IMG/VR virus record: IMGVR_UViG_3300043418_000120
Span: 109,881 to 173,880 of that record
Length of the DNA stretch: 64,000 bases
Reading direction: 5' to 3' (one strand)
Source of the DNA: a virus
Shown one piece after another: positions 26,974-34,088 of the stretch (its first letter is position 1; each line of letters starts with the position of its first letter). The notes under the pieces are model-generated. The model searched no databases and had not been told where the DNA came from. It saw nothing but the letters and a program-made list of their open reading frames with translations. The position numbers were made by a program, and so were the translations under genes.

Positions 26974-28413
26974 ATGTCTACATTTGTAAACGCAATCGCT
27001 AATCAAGAAGCACGTACTGAGAACGGTATGCTTGCTCGTAAGTCCACAGCTTCGGCTTGTGTTGACCTGTTTTTCAAGGCAGGCGCATCTCGTGGCAAGA
27101 ACATCACTCGCGAATTCACAGCAGCTCTAGTAGAGAACGAAGACGTAGCAATGCGCTTGGCTCTATGGCTTCGTGACGCACGTGGTGGCGCTGGTGAACG
27201 TGAGTTGTTCCGTCAAATCATGGCGCACTTGGAATCTTATCGCCCAGAGTTGGCAGCAAAGCTGTTGGCCAAGGTTCCAGAAGTGGGTCGTTGGGATGAC
27301 TTGTTTGTCTTTAAGACAGAGCCTTTGAAGTCACAAGCCTACACAATGTTGGGCGACGCTCTTCGTGAGAAGAACGGTTTGGCTGCAAAGTGGACACCAC
27401 GTAAGGGTGAGGTCGCTCGCGAAATCCGCGAGTTCTTCGGCATGTCTCCAAAGTTCTACCGTAAGTCCTTGGTCGAAATGACAAAGGTTGTTGAACAAGA
27501 AATGTGCGCAAAGAACTGGGACGAAATCAACTTCTCCCATGTTCCATCCGTGGCGGCTGCTCGTTACAAGAAGGCATTCTTCCGTAACACTCCAGAGTAC
27601 GCGAAGTACGTCGCAGAATTGGTGAAGGATCCAAAGGATCGCGCTATGAATGTGAAGGTAAACGCTGGCGCTGTGTTCCCATACGATGTGTTGAAGGGCT
27701 TGATCGGTTCTTACTCTCGTTTGAACTACAACGCTACTCAAGTAAACCTTGTGCAAGCACAATGGGATGCTATGGAAAACTTCGTTGGTGACGCAAACGT
27801 GTTGCCACTGGTTGACGTATCTGGTTCGATGATGTGTAAGGCAGGTGGTGATGGCTCCCAATCAGCAATATCTTGCCTAGACGTAGCGGTTTCGCTGGGT
27901 CTATACTTGGCCGACAAGAACAAGGGTAAGTTCAAGGATACGTTCCTAACTTTCTCTGGTAACCCAGAGCTCTTGAACTTGAAGGGTAACATCGTTGACA
28001 AGGTCAAGCAAATGTCTTCTTCTAACTGGGGAATGAACACTGACTTGGTGAAGGCAATGGACAAGATCCTGAGTACAGCTAAGAATGGTGGTGTTCCTCA
28101 AGAAGAAATGCCAGAAATGTTGCTGATCCTTTCGGACATGCAATTCGATCAATGTGCTCGTTTCGACGACTCTGCGATGAAGATGATGGCGCGTAAGTTT
28201 GAAGACGCAGGATACGAACTGCCAAAGATCGTGTTCTGGAATCTTAACGCAAAGGACAACGTTCCTGTTAAGTACGACACACGTGGTGTGGCTTTGGTAT
28301 CTGGGTTCAGCCCAGCTATCATGGTGGCGGTTCTAGGTGGCGACACTGATAACTTTACACCAGAAGCAATCATGCTGAAGGCATTGATGAACCCACGTTA
28401 CGATCTAGTGTAA
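26974..28413 (+). CDS. Ro60/TROVE-like vWA protein
   Basis: A 479-residue protein. An N-terminal helical-repeat region (about 1-265) carries WLRDARGGAGERELFR (65-80) and VGRWDDLFVF (104-113), as in TROVE/DUF2828-type proteins. A C-terminal von Willebrand A domain has a perfect MIDAS start LPLVDVSGSM (277-286), then NTDL (Thr ligand) and LILSDMQFD. Ro60 proteins form rings that hold Y RNA outside and RNA ends inside, and direct RNA quality control or degradation with exonucleases. AUG follows GGAGTAATTTG. Flanking non-coding RNAs strongly support a Ro60-type role; family placement between TROVE and DUF2828 needs a profile search. Confidence 0.82.
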   Translation: MSTFVNAIANQEARTENGMLARKSTASACVDLFFKAGASRGKNITREFTAALVENEDVAMRLALWLRDARGGAGERELFRQIMAHLESYRPELAAKLLAKVPEVGRWDDLFVFKTEPLKSQAYTMLGDALREKNGLAAKWTPRKGEVAREIREFFGMSPKFYRKSLVEMTKVVEQEMCAKNWDEINFSHVPSVAAARYKKAFFRNTPEYAKYVAELVKDPKDRAMNVKVNAGAVFPYDVLKGLIGSYSRLNYNATQVNLVQAQWDAMENFVGDANVLPLVDVSGSMMCKAGGDGSQSAISCLDVAVSLGLYLADKNKGKFKDTFLTFSGNPELLNLKGNIVDKVKQMSSSNWGMNTDLVKAMDKILSTAKNGGVPQEEMPEMLLILSDMQFDQCARFDDSAMKMMARKFEDAGYELPKIVFWNLNAKDNVPVKYDTRGVALVSGFSPAIMVAVLGGDTDNFTPEAIMLKALMNPRYDLV

Positions 28414-28438
28414 ACTAGTCGCTTAGGGCGGTCGCTTT

Positions 28439-28461
28439 GACTGGTGTGCGTAACACCAGTC
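28439..28461 (+). terminator. Hairpin after the Ro60-like gene
   Basis: GACTGGTGT-GCGTA-ACACCAGTC, 9 perfect pairs, 26 bases past the stop. No T-run, so it may be a processing or 3' protection hairpin rather than an intrinsic terminator. Confidence 0.5.
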
Positions 28462-28466
28462 ACTAT

Positions 28467-28600
28467 AATTCAGTATACTTTTAGTCAAATATCAGGCATA
28501 GCCAGCCGTGGCAAGACCTAGTGAGTTAAGGGAGTCATGACCCATACAAGAGTGAGGTAATGGTTACAGGAGGTGACGTCTTCTGGGAGTATATTGAATT
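28467..28600 (+). ncRNA. Structured RNA downstream of the Ro60-like gene (1)
   Basis: A 13-bp helix (28467-28479 with 28588-28600, one G-U) closes about 108 bases that hold further pairings such as GGG-AGTCATGA-CCC. No gene on either strand. Y-RNA-like overall shape (long end-to-end stem), but without the motifs of the E family. Confidence 0.6.
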
Positions 28601-28625
28601 ATGGTTTGTTACATCTGAAAAGAAA

Positions 28626-28648
28626 ACAGTCCCCTCGAAAAGGACTGT
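28626..28648 (+). other. Hairpin between downstream RNAs
   Basis: ACAGTCC-CCTCGAAAA-GGACTGT, 7 pairs, no T-run. Could end the RNA at 28467-28600 or protect it. Confidence 0.45.
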
Positions 28649-28762
28649 ATCAGTAAGACAAGATAAGCAGCGATACTAGGTGATAAGGGTAAGGGTTCGG
28701 GTCTCAACGTCCACCACTTGGTCTATTGAGTAAGGCGCACGAAAGATAGGCTGGCTTAACAT

Positions 28763-28873
28763 ATCATATAGCAACACATTGAGCTCGGGAGTCGTACTCC
28801 GAGTCGTTTCAGATAAAAATAGTTTGAACACAAAAGCAAGTTCAAAATAATTGGCAGTGTGTTCCTATATGAT
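28763..28873 (+). ncRNA. Structured RNA downstream of the Ro60-like gene (2)
   Basis: Ends pair over 19 positions with a single C-C mismatch (28763-28781 with 28855-28873). Two internal hairpins: CTCGG...CCGAG near 28783-28802 and TTTGAAC...GTTCAAA near 28823-28847. The long, once-interrupted end stem with two apical hairpins is the general form of a Y RNA. The 5' strand contains AGCAACACA, close to the AGCAACACA in E6. Confidence 0.65.
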
Positions 28874-28907
28874 TTACCTATATACTATTCTTTAACATAA
28901 GCATACA

Positions 28908-29705
28908 ATGATTAAGCAACAGTACGAAGAGCAAGGCTTTTACGGTCCAGTTAAATTTCTGAACCAAATGCAAACTCTGAAATACACGGAACAGATGATG
29001 ACATGCATCAAGGAACATAACTTGATGAATTCTGATTACCGTTGTAAATCCAATGTCCTTTTCCCATGGATTAACGAGCTGACTAAGAACCCGATCATCC
29101 TTGAGCATGTTCGTGAAGTTCTCGGCGACGACTTCTCCTGTTGGGATACCCTTATTTGGAACAAAGAAAAAGAGTCCAAAGAATATGTCTCATGGCACCA
29201 AGACGCAACGTATTGGAATTTCCTTCCAAAGGAAAGAGGCTTGACTGTTTGGGTAACACTATCTGGCGCAACAAAAGAGATGGGATGTATTCAGTACATT
29301 CCTGGATCTCACTTGAAAGGCCAACACAATCATTCCGATGTCAAAGCTGAAGGCAACCTACTAATGCGTGGCCAAACAATTGACAATCGCCCCAAAGAAA
29401 CTATCTACGCCGAATGCGCTCCAGGCACATTCCTGATGCACAACCCATTCATGATTCATGGCTCTGACAATAACACTACAGACACACCTAGACTTGCTCT
29501 TGGTTTAATCTACGTAGCAACTGATGCGAAGCCTTATGTTAAGTTTGCCCCAGAATCTACCATCATGGTATCTGGAACTGACAAATACAACTACATGCTT
29601 CATGACCCTGAACCAATTGGTAACTTTGAATATGACCGCAACGCTTGGCAACGTGCCTACGATCGACAGCATGACAACTACTACAAAGTACCCCAAGTGG
29701 TATGA
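28908..29705 (+). CDS. Phytanoyl-CoA dioxygenase-family 2OG-Fe(II) oxygenase
   Basis: A 265-residue PhyH-type enzyme. Iron ligands His97 and Asp99 in SWHQDATYW and His184 in FMIHGSDNN, with Arg195 as likely 2-oxoglutarate ligand (TPRLALG). IPGSHLKGQH (131-140) is also typical. It should hydroxylate an unknown substrate using 2-oxoglutarate and O2. Such genes are frequent in aquatic myoviruses. The C terminus overlaps the next gene by 35 bases. Confidence 0.85.
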   Translation: MIKQQYEEQGFYGPVKFLNQMQTLKYTEQMMTCIKEHNLMNSDYRCKSNVLFPWINELTKNPIILEHVREVLGDDFSCWDTLIWNKEKESKEYVSWHQDATYWNFLPKERGLTVWVTLSGATKEMGCIQYIPGSHLKGQHNHSDVKAEGNLLMRGQTIDNRPKETIYAECAPGTFLMHNPFMIHGSDNNTTDTPRLALGLIYVATDAKPYVKFAPESTIMVSGTDKYNYMLHDPEPIGNFEYDRNAWQRAYDRQHDNYYKVPQVV

Positions 29706-30195
29706 TGCTGACATCAGCCCAACTGATGTATTGAAGAGTATCCATATACCACACATTTGTTTTCTATCAGCAAATGCTTATGGTCTCAAGGGTAAGTTGC
29801 CTGGAGGTAAGCATACGTGGATGTCTGTATTCAACGGTGGCTTCTGGACAACCTATGAGGTAACAGATATGGAAACTCTTAATGTACAGGGTGGATATCC
29901 ATGGCATGGTAAGGTAGACAAACAATCTAGACAGATAATTGTCTCTGATCGCGACCCATCCCAGAAGTGGTTTGGTTCTGAGCCACGACTTGACTACATC
30001 GGTAAGTATGCATCCCAAAGTGTACTGACAAAAGCGATGAACGAATATCCAAAGAATGGCAACTTCAATCTATTGACAAATAACTGTAGCACATTCGTGA
30101 GCTACATGGCATGGAAACTTGGTGAAGATTATCGTGCGCCATACGTTGGGTTTAAGAACAAGAAGTATTGGGAAAAACTTCTTGACAATCAGTAA
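29671..30195 (+). CDS. Putative papain-like (DUF3750/LRAT-type) protein
   Basis: About 174 residues. GGKHTWMSVFNG (about 43-54) provides a His and NNCSTFVSYMAWKLG (about 135-149) a Cys, the H-then-NC order of permuted papain-like NlpC/P60-LRAT proteins. Such proteins hydrolyse amide or acyl bonds. ATG at 29671 gives a moderate overlap with the dioxygenase; the longer frame upstream would overlap by more. Function not established. Confidence 0.6.
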   Translation: MTTTTKYPKWYDADISPTDVLKSIHIPHICFLSANAYGLKGKLPGGKHTWMSVFNGGFWTTYEVTDMETLNVQGGYPWHGKVDKQSRQIIVSDRDPSQKWFGSEPRLDYIGKYASQSVLTKAMNEYPKNGNFNLLTNNCSTFVSYMAWKLGEDYRAPYVGFKNKKYWEKLLDNQ

Positions 30196-30210
30196 GTAAT
30201 CAGGTATAAT
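30182..30210 (+). promoter_or_regulatory. Sigma70-type promoter
   Basis: TTGACA 30182-30187 (over the end of the upstream gene), 17-bp spacer, TATAAT 30205-30210. A leader with AAGGAA precedes the ATG at 30235. Confidence 0.88.
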
Positions 30211-30234
30211 ATACCTACCTTGAAGGAAAACATT

Positions 30235-30384
30235 ATGGAAATTACAATCACTAAAGTAGTAAACGGTTATATCGTTAAGTATGAACAAGAATCTGAAGAC
30301 GGATTTCATGACGAGACTCATGTGTTCCCGAAATATTTTCAAGTCGTTAAGTTCTTGAAAGAGCACTTGGATACACCCGCATGA
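30235..30384 (+). CDS. Small hypothetical protein, 49 aa
   Basis: MEITITKVVNGYIVKYEQE... with AAGGAA 8 bases upstream. A short beta-hairpin followed by a helix (FQVVKFLKEHL). The stop overlaps the next ATG (ATGA). First gene of the operon that includes the gp33- and gp59-like genes. Function unknown. Confidence 0.65.
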   Translation: MEITITKVVNGYIVKYEQESEDGFHDETHVFPKYFQVVKFLKEHLDTPA

Positions 30385-30656
30385 ACCTTGAGCAAGCCAA
30401 ACGAGAATTCGCAAACTTTGTGAATCTTACCGATCCCTCCGCGAACATCTCTGATATTCACCACGCCTTTATCCTTGAAAAGATGAAGATGGATCTTTTC
30501 TTCTCCAAATTTCTCGACGAGACTGAAGAAGAAATGAACCAATCTGAAAATTATGACAGCCCAGCGTGGAAAACTTACCGAACGAAATTAAAAGAATATG
30601 ATGATGTCTCCCGATTTATCACTCACTCAAAATACTATCTTACTAAACATGTTTGA
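30381..30656 (+). CDS. Hypothetical helical protein, 91 aa
   Basis: Charged, all-helical protein (MNLEQAKREFANFVNL...), with an acidic centre (LDETEEEMNQSE). It overlaps both neighbours. No family recognised; lies in an operon with replication and late-transcription factors. Confidence 0.65.
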   Translation: MNLEQAKREFANFVNLTDPSANISDIHHAFILEKMKMDLFFSKFLDETEEEMNQSENYDSPAWKTYRTKLKEYDDVSRFITHSKYYLTKHV

Positions 30657-30870
30657 TACTCCAAAACAATTCTCACTACATATTGAGAAGATGGTTAAGG
30701 ATAGACGTATTTCTCATATGGACGCTGTCCTAGAATATTGTAAAGAGAACTATCTAGAACCTGAAGACGTTAAGAAGCTGATCAACAAATCGCTCAAAGA
30801 TAAGATTAAAGTAAATGCTACAGACCTCAACTATTTCCCAAAGCCAGCCTCCCTCGATATCGATGTCTAA
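30598..30870 (+). CDS. 33: Late promoter coactivator, gp33-like
   Basis: A 90-residue protein (or about 73 if the ATG at 30649 is used). FSLHIEKMVKDRRISHMDAVLEYCKENYLEPEDVKKLI matches the core of T4-like late transcription coactivators (helix, 'SYMDAVL-CE-N-IE' region, basic helix). In T4, gp33 bridges RNA polymerase and the sliding clamp at late promoters with sigma factor gp55. The TATAAATA motifs in this window agree. The start is uncertain. Confidence 0.75.
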   Translation: MMMSPDLSLTQNTILLNMFDTPKQFSLHIEKMVKDRRISHMDAVLEYCKENYLEPEDVKKLINKSLKDKIKVNATDLNYFPKPASLDIDV

Positions 30871-31477
30871 CCTGAAAGCGATTAATGCTTACCGTATGTA
30901 TCTTGCTGTCAAGATGCATTTTATGACGGATAAGTATGACATCACTGTTCAGAAAGACCATATCCGCGTTTCGCAAAAGAAGTTCGCCGAGCGCAATCAG
31001 TTTGGATTATACGAGAAGCTGGCTGACAAATTTGACACCAAACAAGAATTGGCTCAGTATCTAGTATCAAACTTTGCGTATGGCGCATGGGGAAACACTG
31101 ATATTGTCTACGGATCGGCTGAGAATGATCAGCTACACTTAGAGTGGGTTCGTAGAAAGCAATCAATCACCCAAATCTTTAAGACCGACTTGAGTCACAT
31201 TCGTCTACACTATGAGACCAACGGCTTGAATTTCAAAGATGATGTTGGTGTGAAGTTCCCCAATATCGCTGCCCTGTTCCACATGTTCTTGGGTGGTCAC
31301 ATTACCCTTGAGACTGTTGTTATCCTTGACAGTTTCCATCCATTCTTGGATTCTTGGAAACAAAGTATGGGTTCATTGTTCGCTGATGAGATTCGTAGAA
31401 TCGTTAAGGCGAAACCCTTTATCAAGTTCGATAAAGCAAAGATGGAAAAAGCATTCATGGAGTTTAGTGAAGAGTAA
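30863..31477 (+). CDS. 59: Replicative helicase loader, gp59-like
   Basis: A 204-residue protein following the T4 gp59 order: AYRMYLAVKMHFMTDKYD (about 8-25), a basic N-terminal DNA-binding part, LYEKLADKF, LAQYLVSNFAYGAWG, and a C-terminal GHITLETVVILDSF (about 149-162; T4 has a similar 'ETFILLDSFL'). gp59 loads the hexameric helicase gp41 onto gp32-coated forked DNA; gp32 is encoded 1 kb downstream. The ATG at 30863 overlaps the gp33-like stop. Confidence 0.85.
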   Translation: MSNLKAINAYRMYLAVKMHFMTDKYDITVQKDHIRVSQKKFAERNQFGLYEKLADKFDTKQELAQYLVSNFAYGAWGNTDIVYGSAENDQLHLEWVRRKQSITQIFKTDLSHIRLHYETNGLNFKDDVGVKFPNIAALFHMFLGGHITLETVVILDSFHPFLDSWKQSMGSLFADEIRRIVKAKPFIKFDKAKMEKAFMEFSEE

Positions 31478-31480
31478 GAT

Positions 31481-31663
31481 ATGGGACGCACCTACCACAA
31501 AGAGAAGTCTTTCGATGAGCGCAAAAGCAACAAGGGTAAACGCTCAGTTGCTGCTGAACAAGAAAGAAAGTTTAACAAGAACCATCGTTTCATCGACGAC
31601 GTAACCTACGAAGATGATGACGATATTGAGGAAGAAGATGAGTTTCAATCTGATCAACCGTAG
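31481..31663 (+). CDS. Small charged hypothetical protein
   Basis: 60 residues: a basic first half (MGRTYHKEKSFDERKSNKG...) and an extremely acidic second half (DDDDIEEEDE). Likely disordered. It overlaps the next gene by 26 bases. Charge segregation suggests a binding partner for DNA or a basic protein, but this is inference. Confidence 0.6.
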   Translation: MGRTYHKEKSFDERKSNKGKRSVAAEQERKFNKNHRFIDDVTYEDDDDIEEEDEFQSDQP

Positions 31664-32444
31664 TAAGCATTTTGATGCTATCTCAATTAACAAGAAGCTA
31701 GAAGTAGAAACTGTATTCGACAAGGACAGTGGTCTTCGTTACTTCATCATTCGCGATATCTTTGACAACCCTGACCAATTGGTTGAGTTATTGTCACAGC
31801 ATCCAGCATATGGTGGTGACGTAGAAGTTACTACACCTGGACACCGTCAACTGTTGAGCTCGCTAGAGTTGCCTACTCTGACCAAACTGTATTCGCAGTT
31901 GTTCAAAGAGTTTACTACAGTTGAAACGAAGTTCTCCAGCTGGTATTACTCTGGTAACATTTACCAAGACGGTATGATGTCAAGCAACGCCAATCATATG
32001 CCTCGCTTTGAGCCATACCCATTCTCTACACAGCTCTGCCTGACACGCGACACTAACATGGGACTGACCTTCTTTAAGGCAAAGCTCGATGGTGTCCTCC
32101 ATGCTCGTTACAACGAAGCTGTGAAGGATTGCGATGAGGCAGTCTTCAAGCGTTTGTTCCCAGTTTACTCTGGACGAACCGAAGAAGAAGTTGCTAAGTG
32201 GAAGAACTTCGAAGGTAATGATGACTGGACGCCTTACGTAAAGGAAGACTTCAAGTTTAATACCGCTGTAATTTATGATCCACTGTATTTCCATCAGATT
32301 CATTTTGCTGGAAACAAGATCGAGAGTCCTCAGTACTCTTTGGTTGGAATGTTAGATGGTCCAATTGTTCAAGATCCCTTCTGGTATAAAGAACAAGAGC
32401 CTGAAAATATTTCCCAAAAAACTGATGTATCAGACTTCATCTGA
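31638..32444 (+). CDS. Hypothetical protein, possible 2OG-oxygenase relative
   Basis: A 268-residue protein starting MSFNLINRSKHFDAIS. It contains FIIRDIFDNPDQLVELL (about 42-58), SSWYYSGNIY and FNTAVIYDPLYFHQIHFAG (about 220-238), a layout recalling unassigned phage proteins related to prolyl hydroxylases (DUF6445-like), but I cannot point to a full iron site. ATG at 31638 with GAGGAAG upstream. It is the last gene before gp32. Confidence 0.6.
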   Translation: MSFNLINRSKHFDAISINKKLEVETVFDKDSGLRYFIIRDIFDNPDQLVELLSQHPAYGGDVEVTTPGHRQLLSSLELPTLTKLYSQLFKEFTTVETKFSSWYYSGNIYQDGMMSSNANHMPRFEPYPFSTQLCLTRDTNMGLTFFKAKLDGVLHARYNEAVKDCDEAVFKRLFPVYSGRTEEEVAKWKNFEGNDDWTPYVKEDFKFNTAVIYDPLYFHQIHFAGNKIESPQYSLVGMLDGPIVQDPFWYKEQEPENISQKTDVSDFI

Positions 32445-32452
32445 TATAAATA
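32445..32452 (+). promoter_or_regulatory. T4-late-type promoter motif before gp32
   Basis: TATAAATA directly after the upstream stop and 68 bases before the gp32 ATG. Exact match to the T4 late -10 sequence. Confidence 0.6.
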
Positions 32453-32519
32453 AATGTATATCATGATCATCGTGACATACGACATTTTTAATACACTTTA
32501 ATACGACAAAGGAAATCAT

Positions 32520-33452
32520 ATGGATATCAACACACTACGCAAATCTCGCAACCAAGACTTCTCAAAGATCCTTGGCGAGTTCGACAAAATTGCTAAGCCC
32601 ACTGAAGGTGGCGGCAAATCTTACGAAGACAATCGTTTCTGGAAACTTTCTCCAGACAAAGCAGGTAATGCGACAGCAACGATTCGTTTCCTCCCACGAG
32701 TAGAAGGCGATGAGTTCCCATGGGCTCGCGTATTCAACCACAGTTTCCAAGGTCCAACAGGTAAATGGTACATCGAGAACAGTCTGACGACTCTCGGTGA
32801 GAACGACCCTGTCGGCGAATTGAATTCACGTTTGTGGAATTCAGGTTCAGAAGCCAACAAGGAAATTGCTCGTAAGCAAAAGCGTAAGCTGTCTTACATT
32901 GCGAACATCTATATCGTTAACGATCCTACCAAGCCAGAGAACAACGGCACTGTGAAGTTGTTCAAGTTCGGTAAGAAGATCTTTGACAAGATTATGGATA
33001 AGGCTAACCCAACGTTCGAGGATGAGAAGCCAGTTCTCGTGTTCGACTTGTGGGAAGGTGCTGACTTCAAACTTCGTATGCGCAAGGTTGATGGTTACTC
33101 AAACTATGACCAATCGCAGTTCAACGATCAAACTGAGATCGCTCCAACTGATGAAGAAAAATTGGAAATTGTGTCAAAGCAATTCCCATTGTCTGAATTC
33201 TTGGACCGTAAGAACTTCAAGTCTTACGATGAATTGAAGAAGAAGTTGGAATTGGTATTGAGCGGCGAATCTGCTCCTACTAAGTCTGCCGCTCAAATGG
33301 CAGAAGAGGAAGACCGTCCTGCGGCTCCAGCTCCACGAGTTGGCGCTTCTCGTGACGCCTTCACTCCTACTCGTAGCACACCAGCTCCAGTAGCTGCGTC
33401 TGCTGATGAAGATGACGATTTGTCATATTTCCAAAAGCTGGCTAGCGAGTAA
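32520..33452 (+). CDS. 32: Single-stranded DNA-binding protein, gp32-like
   Basis: A 310-residue gp32 family protein: a basic N terminus for cooperativity (TLRKSRNQDF), OB-fold core with FWKLSPDKAGNATATIRFLP (about 41-60) and WARVFNHSFQGP, RKQKRKLSYIANIYIV, and an acidic C-terminal tail (ADEDDDLSYF) for partner binding. The Cys/His cluster that binds zinc in T4 gp32 is absent, so this is a zinc-free version. It coats ssDNA in replication and recombination. AAAGGAAATCAT precedes the start. Confidence 0.92.
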   Translation: MDINTLRKSRNQDFSKILGEFDKIAKPTEGGGKSYEDNRFWKLSPDKAGNATATIRFLPRVEGDEFPWARVFNHSFQGPTGKWYIENSLTTLGENDPVGELNSRLWNSGSEANKEIARKQKRKLSYIANIYIVNDPTKPENNGTVKLFKFGKKIFDKIMDKANPTFEDEKPVLVFDLWEGADFKLRMRKVDGYSNYDQSQFNDQTEIAPTDEEKLEIVSKQFPLSEFLDRKNFKSYDELKKKLELVLSGESAPTKSAAQMAEEEDRPAAPAPRVGASRDAFTPTRSTPAPVAASADEDDDLSYFQKLASE

Positions 33453-33455
33453 AAG

Positions 33456-33479
33456 AAAGGCTCCTTCGGGAGCCTTTTT
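33456..33479. terminator. Bidirectional Rho-independent terminator
   Basis: GGCTCC-TTCG-GGAGCC with A-run on the left and TTTTT on the right, between convergent gp32 and the minus-strand oxygenase-like gene. Confidence 0.92.
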
Positions 33480-34081
33480 CATTTCCAGTGTGGACCGCTG
33501 AAGTTAAAATCTAAGTGGTATTTGTACCCAGAGAGAACTGGGTTGATCTGAGCATAGCGGAAAGCTGGGTATACATACAGTAAGCCCTTTGATCGTAGCT
33601 CGGTTGGATTTGGCAAGTCTTTCATTGTGCCAAAGTATAACAAAATGTCACCACCCTCATAGTCCTTCGGATCGGAGAGAACTAGAGACGCGCAGAGTTT
33701 GTACTGCATGTGGTTAGAGATCCAATTAACACGTTGCTGTTTGGACCAATGTGCCTTTTCGGCACCATCGTATTCTGTAATCCATGTTGTCTTGTTCTTC
33801 TCTTGGTAGAAGTGCGCAAAGTTAATGTCAAAGAGGAACATGTCCTCGTTTGCTCTTCTGACTACATCAACTACGCGATTGACAATGGGAGTGAACTTAT
33901 CTTCTGATGGATTGATGAAGAGAACCTTACTTGTGCGTAAGGTGAAGTCAACCTTAGAGTTTGGAGGATAACCAACCGCTGGTCGAATTGCTTCGCCTGA
34001 GTTGGTCTTGAAGTGATCAATCAACATCAAACATTCATCGTCGCTCAGAAACTTGTTCTGATAATAAATTTCACCTAACAT
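33479..34081 (-). CDS. Prolyl-4-hydroxylase-fold protein with eroded iron site
   Basis: A 200-residue 2OG-Fe(II) oxygenase fold: FDINFAHFYQ (about 83-92), YDGAEKAHWSKQ (about 103-114), QYKLCASLVLSD (about 125-136), EGGDILLYF, and LLYVYPAFRYAQINPVLSGYKYHL (about 167-190). The position of the H-x-D pair reads H-W-S and that of the distal His reads Ala/Gln, so the canonical ligands seem missing. It may be a non-catalytic relative. Common next to T4-like tail genes. Confidence 0.7.
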   Translation of the reverse strand: MLGEIYYQNKFLSDDECLMLIDHFKTNSGEAIRPAVGYPPNSKVDFTLRTSKVLFINPSEDKFTPIVNRVVDVVRRANEDMFLFDINFAHFYQEKNKTTWITEYDGAEKAHWSKQQRVNWISNHMQYKLCASLVLSDPKDYEGGDILLYFGTMKDLPNPTELRSKGLLYVYPAFRYAQINPVLSGYKYHLDFNFSGPHWK

Positions 34082-34088
34082 AATTCCC

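Noticed and set aside
28437-28469. Promoter TTGACT...TATAAT after the Ro60-like gene
   Set aside because: Spacer would be 21 bp and is filled by a 9-bp hairpin; all other promoters here have 17 bp.
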